Assembly: GCA_039105265.1 (NCBI GenBank)
Contig: JAPFFF010000005.1
Span: 2,837,501 to 2,901,500, forward strand
DNA length: 64,000 nt
Source of the DNA: Tritrichomonas musculus
Taxonomy: Eukaryota > Parabasalia > Tritrichomonadida > Tritrichomonadidae
Reading direction: 5' to 3'
Shown piece after piece: positions 1 to 10,080 of this stretch (position 1 is its first letter; every line of letters starts with the position of its first letter). The notes under the pieces are model-generated. The model worked only from the letters and a program-made list of their open reading frames with translations. It ran no database searches and was not told the DNA's origin. The position numbers and the translations under genes are program-made.

Positions 1-198
1 ATATCATTGAATATTTTTCTGCCGATATCAATAAGATAATAATTGAAAAATTTCTTTGAATTATTCAAATTGACGAAATTCAATTTCTTAATTCAATGTG
101 AATTATTTGTAAAAAAATCTCATACAATTTGTTATCCGCTTGATGGTAATCTTTTGAAATCTTGTAAACTTTCTCACTAACGATATTGGATTGAGTTT

Positions 199-489
199 TT
201 ATTCAATAAATTCAAATTTCTTTTTTTTAAGTTTAGAAATATTATGGGCAGATAAAGATTTAAAGATTAATAAATATTGATCAGATTTTTTCGATAAAAT
301 TTCAATCGTAAAAAATTGGTTTGAGGTACCAAAAGTTTGCTTAAACTGAATCTTTATTCTTGTGATTTGTATGGTAATTCGAAATTGATTTGAAAACAGA
401 TCAAGAATTGTTTCAATTTCTATTAAACTTGCTTTTAAATTTGTCTTTATATTATTATCAAGCTGTGCATGTACAATACATGTACTCAT
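199..489 (-). CDS. Small hypothetical protein
   Basis: An open frame of 96 residues that diverges from the large cyclase-like gene at 539. It is moderately hydrophobic with alternating beta-like stretches in the middle and a lysine run near the C-terminus. I recognise no domain. In its favour are amino acid use that looks protein-like and a position head-to-head with a real gene, which is a common arrangement in compact protist genomes. Against it are its small size and lack of a known family. The two ATG codons lie about 50 bp apart, so any promoters would overlap. Confidence 0.4.
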   Translation of the reverse strand: MSTCIVHAQLDNNIKTNLKASLIEIETILDLFSNQFRITIQITRIKIQFKQTFGTSNQFFTIEILSKKSDQYLLIFKSLSAHNISKLKKKKFEFIE

Positions 490-509
490 TAAATTCTAAA
501 CTTATTTGT

Positions 510-514
510 TCATA
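510..514 (+). promoter_or_regulatory. Candidate trichomonad initiator (Inr)
   Basis: The sequence TCATA matches the trichomonad initiator consensus TCA(C/T)(A/T), in which the A is the transcription start. It lies 27 bases before the ATG at 539 and just after an in-frame ATG at 506. If it is used, the 506 ATG is not in the mRNA and 539 is the start codon. This is motif matching only; similar motifs arise by chance in AT-rich DNA. Confidence 0.4.
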
Positions 515-538
515 AAAAACTTTTTGAACATAAAAATT

Positions 539-3500
539 ATGAAAAATGTTCTTCAAAAGCATGAGGAAGAAGATGATTTATTATACGAAGATGATGAGCC
601 AAAATTTGAAGAACTTCGATTTAAAGATATCCTTGACGTTTCATTGATAAAAATGAATTTTTATCGATCATCTAAATATTTTTCAAAAATTAATTGTCAT
701 ATTGGACCTCCCCCTATTGTTTACTACATTCATATATTTTTAACTTTTATGCAACTTATATCGCCTTGCCTAATTTTAAATTCTATTATTATTTGGAAAC
801 CAGATTCAATAATATCCTTTATTCTTCAGATAATATTTACTGTTTCAAGAGGTTGGTATTCAAGTTGTGATGATTACCCGAGGAGAATTATCACAATTAC
901 TTGCGTTTTTATTATATTGGTATTTGATTTTCTTCTCGAATTTTTAAAACACCGTTTCCAATCTAGGCAAATTGTATCAGATATGGAATCTAATATAGTT
1001 ATTAGTATATATAAATATTTAATCCCGCATTTATATCCATTTTTGCTATGTGGATTTCCTGGAGCAGTCAAAAATCTTTCATATGGACATCATAATTTTT
1101 TAAATTACTTTGATGTGATTATTGGCCCATTATTTTTCATATATGAAATGATCAAATACTTTGATTTAACTAAGCGTGTCTTATTTGAAAATAATCATTC
1201 TTTTTCTTTAAACTCAAATTTGCTCCCATTAACAATTATGACAATATCGATTAATAATGCAATTGATTGCGCAATCATTCCACCAGAAAAATCCACATTT
1301 CGAATAATTCTACTTTTAATACTATTTTTAATTTATTTGTTTAATGGGATTGTATATTCAATTTTTATTCCTAATATTTCACGAATTTACTCGTTTTTAT
1401 ATTCATCTACATGCTTATCATGCTCTATTTGTGTCATAATTGATTTATTTTGTATATATTTGGACATATCAATCAACTTTTTTATTCTTATTGCTTTTGT
1501 CATTTTGGCACTTATTTTTTACTTTGTTAATTCATTTATAACAAACATGTCAATGTTAAAATATACTCAAATTTTTGATGAAATGAATAATTTTTCAGAA
1601 AATGAAATTGATGAATTTAGCTCAATTTTCAAAAATAAGATATCTTTCTATCGTGCAATGTACATTTCTTTTTCATATTGGGATCCTTATTTCTTCTCGT
1701 GGAAACCATTTCGACTCGCACTTGAAAAATGGCCAGAAAGTTCTTCGATTTTAATTTTTTGGGCCAAAATTGTTTCAATTTTTCCAAAAGAATCTCGTTT
1801 ATTTGAACAACTAACTATCAAAATTCTACAAAATCAAAAAATATCTTTAACATATCGGCTACAATTTCGATATATCATTCACACAAGAATAGCAACGATG
1901 ATTCCTTCATTAAAAGCCTTTTTCGCTTCATTTGATAAAGCTTCTCAGCATGCAAAGAATATGTATAAAATATTTTTTGAGAACATTCTATCAAAAAATA
2001 CGACTACCTTCTGGAAAAATGTTGCTGATGTATCCAAGCAAGTTAAAAATCTTGATTTCGCTCTCCAGAAAAACATTGATTCGTATCCGAACAATATTGA
2101 AGTCATTAGTTATTATTGCCACTTTTTGCAGACAATTAAACTTGATCTTCCAGCCTATATTGAATGGAAGAAAAAGTTTGAATTATTAAAAAATGGCAAG
2201 AAATTAAAAAATGATCTTCCATATACAGCAGCCTTGCCAGTTTATCCACAATTGGTTGAAATAAACGGCCAAACTGAAGAATTTGTCAATCATAATGATG
2301 ATAGTGATATAGCTACCTCGGAAGCCGAAAATGATGACCAAGATAATGCGAACAATGACCAACTTAAAGAAGACGATGAAAATCAATTGAAATTAAATTT
2401 AGCCATGATGATTAAATCTTCAAAGATTGGAAGAATTTTGATTCCGTCGATATTTATAATTATTGGCACGATAATTGTACTTCTAGGCTTTTTTGGTTTT
2501 TTATATCTTTATAACGACAAATTTGTTTCTTTTTTTTATGATGCATTTCATGACATCAACAACATTGACAATTCAATTTTGAATTGTGCTCGACTTGAAT
2601 TCTTCACTAGTCAGCTAGTCACACTGTTCGGCAACAAGACAAATAGGACAGATATTGTTCGTGTTCTTGCGCCTTCTTTTTCGGGAAGAAACAATGCAAT
2701 TCCGCCCTGGACGTTTGGAGAAGAAGAAGTAATTTCAATGGCAACTGAGACTCGTGATTACATTAAAAATCTTCCATTTTATTTTGGCCATTTTGAAGTT
2801 GACTTTGATTCAATCATTTCTGAAAACGACCATTCAATTGTATTGAGAACCATTGAAAATTTGATAGAGCTCATTGAAAAGTCGCCATTGAAATTGCTCG
2901 ATATAGATGAGCCTGTTTACAACGAATTCATTATTGCTATGGACAATTTCTTCCCGAAACTGATTGAAGCTTCGTCTGAATTGGTTGACAATAATTCTGA
3001 TGATAATTCATTGAAAACAATGAATAATTTGATGACTGCTGTGCTGCTCGTTGATATTTTGTTTATTTCTGTTCCTTACATCTTCTGCTTCTTTTCATTG
3101 GGACTTCTTTCACATGACATTTCACAGTCTTTTTTGTCACTTCAAGTTTCGGCGGTTTGTGAAGTCATTTCAAAAATAACGGTCACTTATTCATCCCTCT
3201 CTGATTCGTCCTTCACAAAGCCTGAAGAATCCAATCTGAATAAAGTGCTCCCAACTCAGCAAGGAAGCAATTACTCATCAACTTCTGTTTACATGATTTT
3301 GTTTGTTTTAACGTTCGCTCCGATTTCTTCCGCTTTTTTAGCAATTCATTTTTACAGTCATAATTTCACCATTGAAGGTGAAAGTGAACTTAAAGCACTT
3401 CAAGATATAACGTATCCCGTCTCCTTTATGTATTACTTGTCCTATTTGTACACTGAAGTGTACAACAACAAGTTTATTTATGAAGGAAATGACTCGAGAA

Positions 3501-5143
3501 CCAACCTTTTCATTGAAAAAGGGAAAAATTGTGTAAACATCATAAATTTTGTGTTGATAAATGGCCTCTTTGGTACTGGCAAGTCTTTGAATATCATTCA
3601 AAATTACTTGCCTGCAATAATGGCACGTGACTCTGATCAGTCAGTTGTGCTGACTGAGCTGGAAAGCTTGTTCAAGTCAAGCTACATTGGAACGATAGAT
3701 CTTCTCAATTCAATGCTCATTTTGGAATTCAATGAAACCGACGAATTGGCAGAAAATGACACTTTTTTCAACCAGTTCTCGTACTACTTAACAAACTGGG
3801 CAATTGAAAATCGTGATAAACCGTTTTTCACATCACTTTTCACATCGATTCGGAATCGTGTCAAGCGTCACTTTTCTTACATAATTCCACTTTTCGTGGT
3901 CGTTGTTATCTTTCAGGTGCTCATTGTTATACTTGCCATTTTTGCCCTTCTTTCTAACCTCCAGTATTTCAAGAGTGCCCTCAATTTCTTCCTCTTTTTC
4001 AAGCCTTCCCTCATCCTGCAGAACGAGCAGATCACGGGCATGATTTGTGAAGGCAGGGTGAAAAGTGACAGTAACCACATCAACTTCAAAAATTCAGAGA
4101 AAATTTTGGTCAACATTCCCGAATCTGTCGTCATTCTGGACAAGCGCCTGAGCATAATAGACCATAACAAGGCATTCAATAAATTGGTGGCGGTTAGTGA
4201 ACCGTTAATCGGAAAAAATTTGACACATGTAATGTTATATAGAAAATGTGATGGCCAAAATATTGACCACTTGGAAAGAAGGTTGAATAACATTTTGAAA
4301 GGAAAAGAAGAGCCACATTTTGACATGAATTTCTCTTTTTTGACAATTGATAATAATTCATTATTTGTAACAGCAACCGTTATTAGTCTCTCTCAAAAAG
4401 GACCTATAAATAATGAAAGTCAGTTCAAGCAGATAATAATGATCGCTCTCGTTATTGATGACCAAACCCAGAAAACTCTGGATCATGATCAAATTTTATC
4501 CGAACAAATAAGAATTGAAAAAGTTCTTGAAAATGTTATGCCGTTACCAATTGTTGAAGAAGTAAATAATTCAACAGAGTCAATCTCATTCAGTGTTCAA
4601 TCCGTAACAATTGGCAATATTTTCGTTGAAACGGATCCATTCAACACTTCAGAAGATAGTGAAGCTCCCTTTCGATTTTACGATGAAATTTTCCATATGT
4701 TTGATGAATGCTTAAAGAATCACTTATTAGTAACTAAAATTAAGTCTTTCATGAAGATTTACACATTCTCGTGTGGATTGTTCGACGAACAGGTTAAACC
4801 TGAGAGAATGGCAGAGGAAGCTACCAGATTTGCACTTTCTATAATTCAATTACAACGCCATTTCGAAGAAAAATTGAAAAGAAGAATTACTTTGTGTATT
4901 GGTTTGGATAGTGGTGGTCCTGCCGTGGCTGGCTTCGTGTCGTTAAATAGGCCTAATTTCATGGTAATTGGAAATGTTGCCGATCTGGCTCTCTCAATGG
5001 CTCTAACTGGAATTCCTGGGAAAGTGCAAATTTCAGAAAATGTTCAAGAACTTATTTATCTTTATAATTTTAATATACAAGAAAGAGGTGAGGTACTCTC
5101 AATCAATGGATCTAGAACAAAATCATTTTTTGTTACTAATTGA
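539..5143 (+). CDS. Multi-pass membrane protein with PAS and cyclase-like domains
   Basis: A 1534-residue protein of the trichomonad receptor-cyclase type. The N-terminal third contains about eight hydrophobic helices. A hydrophilic, partly acidic loop follows, then further membrane segments near residues 630-655, 840-865, 910-935 and 1105-1140. A PAS-like domain lies at about 1187-1294 (NIPESVVILDKR...). A class III nucleotide cyclase-like domain is at about 1347-1534, recognisable by SFSVQS, TKIKSF, GLFDE, GGPAVAG and the closing QERGE stretch. The two metal-binding aspartates of active class III cyclases are absent: the residue expected in the FxDIxxFT motif is not Asp, and the usual IGDCY motif reads FMKIY with Lys at the Asp position. 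I therefore infer a catalytically inactive pseudo-cyclase that may act as a sensor or as a dimer partner. The start at 539 rather than 506 rests on the initiator-like TCATA between them. Confidence 0.88.
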   Translation: MKNVLQKHEEEDDLLYEDDEPKFEELRFKDILDVSLIKMNFYRSSKYFSKINCHIGPPPIVYYIHIFLTFMQLISPCLILNSIIIWKPDSIISFILQIIFTVSRGWYSSCDDYPRRIITITCVFIILVFDFLLEFLKHRFQSRQIVSDMESNIVISIYKYLIPHLYPFLLCGFPGAVKNLSYGHHNFLNYFDVIIGPLFFIYEMIKYFDLTKRVLFENNHSFSLNSNLLPLTIMTISINNAIDCAIIPPEKSTFRIILLLILFLIYLFNGIVYSIFIPNISRIYSFLYSSTCLSCSICVIIDLFCIYLDISINFFILIAFVILALIFYFVNSFITNMSMLKYTQIFDEMNNFSENEIDEFSSIFKNKISFYRAMYISFSYWDPYFFSWKPFRLALEKWPESSSILIFWAKIVSIFPKESRLFEQLTIKILQNQKISLTYRLQFRYIIHTRIATMIPSLKAFFASFDKASQHAKNMYKIFFENILSKNTTTFWKNVADVSKQVKNLDFALQKNIDSYPNNIEVISYYCHFLQTIKLDLPAYIEWKKKFELLKNGKKLKNDLPYTAALPVYPQLVEINGQTEEFVNHNDDSDIATSEAENDDQDNANNDQLKEDDENQLKLNLAMMIKSSKIGRILIPSIFIIIGTIIVLLGFFGFLYLYNDKFVSFFYDAFHDINNIDNSILNCARLEFFTSQLVTLFGNKTNRTDIVRVLAPSFSGRNNAIPPWTFGEEEVISMATETRDYIKNLPFYFGHFEVDFDSIISENDHSIVLRTIENLIELIEKSPLKLLDIDEPVYNEFIIAMDNFFPKLIEASSELVDNNSDDNSLKTMNNLMTAVLLVDILFISVPYIFCFFSLGLLSHDISQSFLSLQVSAVCEVISKITVTYSSLSDSSFTKPEESNLNKVLPTQQGSNYSSTSVYMILFVLTFAPISSAFLAIHFYSHNFTIEGESELKALQDITYPVSFMYYLSYLYTEVYNNKFIYEGNDSRTNLFIEKGKNCVNIINFVLINGLFGTGKSLNIIQNYLPAIMARDSDQSVVLTELESLFKSSYIGTIDLLNSMLILEFNETDELAENDTFFNQFSYYLTNWAIENRDKPFFTSLFTSIRNRVKRHFSYIIPLFVVVVIFQVLIVILAIFALLSNLQYFKSALNFFLFFKPSLILQNEQITGMICEGRVKSDSNHINFKNSEKILVNIPESVVILDKRLSIIDHNKAFNKLVAVSEPLIGKNLTHVMLYRKCDGQNIDHLERRLNNILKGKEEPHFDMNFSFLTIDNNSLFVTATVISLSQKGPINNESQFKQIIMIALVIDDQTQKTLDHDQILSEQIRIEKVLENVMPLPIVEEVNNSTESISFSVQSVTIGNIFVETDPFNTSEDSEAPFRFYDEIFHMFDECLKNHLLVTKIKSFMKIYTFSCGLFDEQVKPERMAEEATRFALSIIQLQRHFEEKLKRRITLCIGLDSGGPAVAGFVSLNRPNFMVIGNVADLALSMALTGIPGKVQISENVQELIYLYNFNIQERGEVLSINGSRTKSFFVTN

Positions 5144-5675
5144 TTTTTAAATTTATAGCTTTTTTCTTTGTTTGTTTATGAAGAGAAAATGAATTTATAT
5201 AGTATTATTGTATTTTGTTTTTTAAATAAATATTATTATTTTAATCTTTTTTTGCTTAAAATTTAATATTCAAATGACTTGTTTTTGAGTGGTCTGTGGT
5301 TATTCCATTTTGATCATAATTCTTGTTTTATAAAAATTCACCATTCGAATGTAGATTTAAATATTTATATTCTATTATGAAAGTAAAAACTAAAGGTAGA
5401 ATGGTCTTTTGATTTATTTTTTATTCTTTAAAAAATTCTATTAATTGTAATCATTCAAAATCAATTACTTTTTTAAAAAACAAAGAGAAGGTATGTTTAC
5501 AAAAGTATGTTATAATTAAAACTTCAATTACAGTTAAATTGATACAATCTTGTGAAAAAAATATGAAATGTTGGTTTGTTTCGATAGTAGTAAATTTAAT
5601 GATGAATTCAAATGCTGCAGAGTTTTTATGTTATTTATTTGAGGAAAAAAAATAAAAAGAATGAATAATCCATTT
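5144..5675. other. AT-rich spacer between convergent genes
   Basis: A 532-bp spacer between the 3' ends of the cyclase-like gene and the minus-strand membrane protein gene. I see no coding potential, repeat or RNA gene in it. AT-rich tracts near each stop codon could carry the 3' processing signals of both genes. Confidence 0.5.
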
Positions 5676-6836
5676 TTATATAGGATAATTATAAAAATTA
5701 ATAACAATAGCTAATTCTAACATAAGTAAAAATGCAGAAACAGAGCTCACTTTGGGATTTGTAAGAACAAATCCACAGCAGAGTAAGTAATAATAAACGC
5801 AAAATCCAGCCTGAACAACTAGATCATTAACAACTGACGAAAACATGAGCATTATTGAAAAGGCAAGGCATCCAATAAATGACAATAGCCATGAAAATTC
5901 GATATCGGTGAAAAAGAACAAAAGTAAAACTAGTGGAGCCATAAATAAAAGTGATATATTGTGATTATTTGATAAGAATTCTGTAATAAGAAGATGAATA
6001 TCTCTTTCTATGACAACAAACTTTGGTGGTCCAATCAACAAATAAGTTCCAAATGCAAAAGTAACACATGCGCAACAAAGAATTATTAAATATATGCTTT
6101 TAAGAATTGCATTAAATATCTTTGAACAAAATGATGAGCGTGACTTTGATTCTGTTGATTTAGATAGTAGAATAATTGAAATGGTAATCGGAATGAATAT
6201 TGGATATGCTTCTATACTAATGAAAGTGGAAAAGAATCCAAGCAAAAGACTAAGTGCTGCATAAGTAATCCAAGGTGAGGAAAAAATCTGTAAAACTAGA
6301 AGATTTTGGCAGCATATGATGCAAAGTGAAACTAAAATCAATTGTGCTCCGAACGATGGATTTGATATGATTAGACTTCGTGTAGCTTTATCATAAAGTA
6401 GCATGATTGAAATAAGAAAAGATGAAATTGGTGATCGACTGGTTGAACATAAGATTCGATATATTAAGTAAATTAAATATGAAACTAATATTATCTCTTT
6501 AGGACAAGTTGTTAAATTATCCATTAAATTAAATGTTGGAATTGCATCAAAAGCTCGATTAATATTATATGCTAAAGGAAGTTCAATCTCATTCGGTCGA
6601 GAAAATGTTAATTTACAATCACCAAAAGATACTATTTGAATTATGCTGCAAACTATGATAATGAAGAAAAATGTTAATGGTGATGATTCAAGAGGCATGC
6701 GACGTTTTTGTTTTATTGTAAATTCAGAATGATCATTATCTGAATTAGAATCATATTTGCTTTTGCTATGATGATGATGTCTATGTCGTCTATGTGGTGT
6801 CGGTGTACGGCTTGATTCCGAATAGTAATCACTCAT
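5676..6836 (-). CDS. Multi-pass integral membrane protein, unknown function
   Basis: A 386-residue protein. It starts with a hydrophilic His/Arg/Ser-rich head (residues 1-45, including an HRRHRHHHH stretch), followed by about nine or ten hydrophobic helices up to the C-terminus. The first helix is followed by a lumenal-looking loop at about 75-110 with acidic residues and two cysteines. The overall shape resembles GT-C glycosyltransferases or other ER multi-pass proteins, but I see no diagnostic motif and do not name a function. The gene converges on the cyclase-like gene. The ATG is the first in the frame and comes right after an A-run; no clear initiator was seen. Confidence 0.75.
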   Translation of the reverse strand: MSDYYSESSRTPTPHRRHRHHHHSKSKYDSNSDNDHSEFTIKQKRRMPLESSPLTFFFIIIVCSIIQIVSFGDCKLTFSRPNEIELPLAYNINRAFDAIPTFNLMDNLTTCPKEIILVSYLIYLIYRILCSTSRSPISSFLISIMLLYDKATRSLIISNPSFGAQLILVSLCIICCQNLLVLQIFSSPWITYAALSLLLGFFSTFISIEAYPIFIPITISIILLSKSTESKSRSSFCSKIFNAILKSIYLIILCCACVTFAFGTYLLIGPPKFVVIERDIHLLITEFLSNNHNISLLFMAPLVLLLFFFTDIEFSWLLSFIGCLAFSIMLMFSSVVNDLVVQAGFCVYYYLLCCGFVLTNPKVSSVSAFLLMLELAIVINFYNYPI

Positions 6837-6850
6837 TTTTTTGCAGATTT

Positions 6851-6932
6851 AACTGGCCAGATTAATATTGAAAAAAAAATTGGAAAGTTGATATGATATC
6901 AAATTATTTTTTTTCAATGATAATCTGGTCTA
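6851..6932. repeat. Short imperfect inverted repeat (hairpin)
   Basis: About 28 bases beginning CTGGCCAGATTAATATTG recur in reverse complement 25 bases downstream, ending CAATGATAATCTGGTC, with a few mismatches. It lies directly upstream of the membrane-protein gene at 6836. It could be a very small miniature transposable element or a chance AT-rich hairpin. Confidence 0.4.
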
Positions 6933-7139
6933 ACATAATACCTTGAAAAAAAAAGCATTTTAAATCCCATTTATGAATGTTCTCTGAAATGTTATTCAGT
7001 TATCAGTAAATGGGGTTTTGACGATTTGTTTATTTTTTAAAAAACGTTAGATTAGTGTTCAATATCAATTTTTTTCGCCTAGAAGGAAAGAATGATAAAC
7101 AAATACATGAAGAAATGTTCTAGGAACTGAAAATTGTGT

Positions 7140-7770
7140 AGACTATTCAACAGTTACTTGTATATTTGAGCCAAAAATAAAGGAATTTGACAATGTTGAT
7201 TACTTGATACAAAATACCGTTGAAGAAAAACAATTTTTATCTATACGACAAAATACAAAGAAAACTGGTATTCCAAAAATTACTGTTTATATTCGATTGG
7301 CCAATTATTTAGTTTATGTATCAAAGCATTTAATATGGTTCTTACACCTACTAACTGAATTTTGAGAATGCGTAGCGACAAGGATGGAGATTTTTTGAAA
7401 CTGGAGATGAATCCTAGGTTATTCTATACTATAATAATGAACAACAATAGGTTCTTTCAGGAAAAGAACTTGATGTTCGTGCCAAAAAACTAATTTCTTC
7501 AGAACAATTTATGATCACAGTTTTTTAGAATCCAAATCTAATTACTTTTGTCGATGCTCTTCTCAAAGGTGAAAAGTTTAATGCACCTTATTATACATAC
7601 AGCATATTAGAAAAGCTCCATCATTTAGGATATGGCTTCCAAGATATAGGGGTAAAAAAATTAAATGCACATAGAGATAATGCAAGACCACATACTTCAA
7701 AACATAAATTTCTTTTTATTGAAGTCAAAGAGATGAAGAAGGTTCTTCATCATATTTTTAGTTAATTCTT
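7140..7770 (+). mobile_element. Decayed mariner-type transposase (Tc1/mariner superfamily)
   Basis: Conceptual translation gives, in order, pieces typical of mariner-family DDE transposases: ETGDES (first catalytic Asp; the next codon, usually Trp, is a stop here), NPNLITFVDALLKGEKFNA (second catalytic region, usually FWNPNG...DALPKG), and HRDNARPHTS (third catalytic region). The frame is broken by stops and shifts and I find no intact ORF, so this is a dead copy. Trichomonads are known to carry mariner elements (Tvmar in T. vaginalis). I did not find convincing terminal repeats, so the ends given are only those of the recognisable coding remains. Confidence 0.75.
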
Positions 7771-7859
7771 GATGAATTCCTAGAAAAGACAATCGGATTG
7801 CTTGTCAAATGTGACAATAAGCATTCGACACAAATGTGTAAAAGCTTACATGGAATAAA

Positions 7860-9480
7860 AGCACATTTAGCAGACAAAACCTTTACATAAAAGTCAAGTT
7901 AGGATTCATGCATTTTTCATGATTCCCAGAAAAATGCTCAACAGTATTTAGCCTCAAACTTTGCTTTTCTTCAATTATCAAATCTATTCTTAAGAGTGCA
8001 TGGAAAAAACGTTCAAGTAGAGTTTTCAGACCATGTAATTTTGTTGGTGATTTGACTTTAATACGATTGAATTGGCGTCTGAAAGAGTTTACACAATGAT
8101 TAATATCAATCATTTCTTCAATATCCCAACCTGCTTCTTCAATTGCTTTCCTAGATTTGGAATCTTTATCATGAACATATTTAATCACCAGGTGATCATC
8201 TTTCCAAAGGGGAATCTTTATTTATAAAGCCTCAGTTTCAATTCAATTTGATATTCTTTTATAAAGCTCATTTTTATTGCCTTTTTTGAAAGTAATTGAA
8301 AGTCAACAACTTTTCCTGATCTAATATCAATAAAGTCTAATAGAAAATGTTTTGTATTGCATCGATGTGTCCAACTACACTCAAAAGCGATACATAATTT
8401 TATATTAATTACTTCTCTCTACTTTTTACATGATTCTTTAGCCATTTGAATAAGCATTGGAATTATAATTTTCTGAGCTTTGTAAAAAGCTGTTGCTGAA
8501 GGAGTGAATATGTCGTTCAATAGAAAAATACGTTGAACTACTGAATATGAAGCACCATTAATAAGAATTAAAAATGTATAGTGAAGCGCATTGATGAATG
8601 AACGATGATCTTGTTGTGATTTATGCAGTAAACAGCATGATCAAATTGAGTAAACAATTTTTTGGTGGTATTAAGTATATTTTAATTATTGATAATATAA
8701 TGTTATTTATAAATTTCTCTAAAAACCGATAGAAACAATTACCTATTTAAATAAATTAATCCAAAAATATTTGATTAAATAGGTTAATTAAATATTAAGA
8801 TATTCTTTCAAATTTTGTCGACCATTTAAAGTACACCCTTCCAAGTATTATACACAAATTTGAAATCATTGAAATGTGTAAATTACTAATGGCATAATCA
8901 TGAATGCTCTCCTTTCCAACGTAAATTTTCATCAAAGTGTATGCCTATAAGTCTTTGGTGTCTTTTATTAGTCTTGAGTTCCATATAAGATTGAATAATA
9001 TTATTGAAATGTGTAATCTTATATTTCTTCAATTAAAAATGTTGAATCATCAAGTTTTTGCAGGAAACATTCATTCTTTCCATTTTGTTGTGGTTTATAT
9101 AGATTTGTGAAAACAGGATAAAATATTTTTTTTAATCCATTACTCATATTATTTCCCACAGGTTTTGATTCTGAAATCAAACCTAAATCTTGAATTTAAA
9201 ATGAAGCACCTTTGCTGTTTTATACACTCGTTAACGTCAATGAAAAATTACAGTTATGCATATGAAGTTCATCAAATGAATAAGGCCTAAAGTAAATTTG
9301 AATTAAATAATTGCTTTTTAATTTTTGCTCAAAAATTTATAGAAATTTGTTCAAAAGATCCAGACGAATTTCTAAAGATTAACATATCTATATTAAAAGT
9401 AGGTCTATTCTTTCTCAACGGGCTAATTACAATTGTAAATCAAACACCCTGGGAGAAAGTTTCTCTGGTCCAGCGTAGCC
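7860..9480 (-). mobile_element. Decayed DDE transposase relic
   Basis: Minus-strand translation gives several blocks in a consistent order from about 9480 down to 7883. They are an N-terminal piece (GLKKIFYPVFTNLYKP), a middle helical piece near 8500-8640, then SWTHRCNTKHFLLDFID followed by SGKVVDFQLLSK, and finally the open C-terminal part at 7883-8188 with KYVHDKDSKSRKAIEEAGWD and DINHCVNSF. The pattern of a W-T-H block, a D-F-I-D strand and a later H-D-D-S block suits a DDE transposase of the MULE/Kolobok sort that trichomonad genomes carry in many copies; I cannot place the family. Stops and shifts separate the blocks, so it is dead. It converges on the mariner relic. Confidence 0.6.
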
Positions 9481-9608
9481 GATTTCACGTGCCTTCGACC
9501 ACTAATACTTTAGAAGCCACTCCTGGCTATTTAAATAGGAGAACTTCGCACCATAGCACTTTCTTTCTGTCTCTTTTATAAATACATAACTGTTTAATTG
9601 AAAAGTAT

Positions 9609-9838
9609 TTGAAAATAAATGAAAAAATACAAAATAGTTTTCGATATTCTAAGAACAAAACTTTAGCAAGAGTGCAATCAATTAATGAAGCTGAAATGGA
9701 GAACAAGTGGGCTTTTAATGATACTGACGCTAATTGTTGCTTATGTGGAAATAACAAGCCATTAACATCTCTGTATAAGATAGACAGTTATTGTCCATTT
9801 TGTTTCAGAAACAATAAATGTTGTATATTTATGAACCA
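9609..9838 (+). CDS. Zinc-ribbon ORF cut by the Polinton insertion
   Basis: About 77 codons are open from the ATG at 9609 up to the left end of the Polinton. They include CCLCGNNKP followed by YCPFCFRNNKC, a paired CxxC zinc-ribbon-like arrangement. The frame then enters the Polinton terminal repeat, so what remains is the 5' part of a gene interrupted by the insertion. The gene could be a host gene or belong to an older mobile element, since the flanks on both sides hold transposon relics. I do not recognise the family. Confidence 0.4.
9834..9838. repeat. Target-site duplication, left copy (AACCA)
   Basis: AACCA directly precedes the left terminal repeat and recurs directly after the right one at 36990-36994. 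Polinton integrases make 5-6 bp duplications. A sixth matching base (A) depends on whether the first A of the terminal repeat is counted as target. Confidence 0.8.
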
Positions 9839-10067
9839 AGTAGTATATACGAGTCGGTTTCCGCTGGGGCTGGCACCCCACGCGTCAACACGAACTCGTC
9901 ATAAAAGAAAAAGAAAAGAAAAGAAAAAGAAAAGAAAAGAAAAAAGAAAAAAAGAAAAAAATATTCTTGTTCTCACTACTGCTCCCCATCAATGAAACGG
10001 CACAGGTACCCCACCCCACAACCGCCCATCTATGAAACGGCACAGGTACCTGCCCCGAGAATCTCGT
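9839..10067. repeat. Left terminal inverted repeat of the Polinton
   Basis: 229 bp, matching the reverse complement of 36761-36989 with two visible mismatches. It begins AGTAGTATATACGAGTCGG, then has a GC-rich block, then a purine-only (AAAAG)n-like tract of about 60 bp (9902-9960). It ends with two 24-bp direct sub-repeats containing ATGAAACGGCACAGGTACC, 40 bp apart. Terminal repeats of protein-primed elements act as replication origins. The purine tract and sub-repeats are candidate binding or unwinding sites, which is inference. Confidence 0.95.
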
Positions 10068-10080
10068 GTATGACACCTAC

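Noticed and set aside
506-538. Upstream in-frame ATG of the cyclase-like gene
   Set aside because: An initiator-like TCATA lies after it, so transcripts probably begin downstream; kept only as an alternative start.
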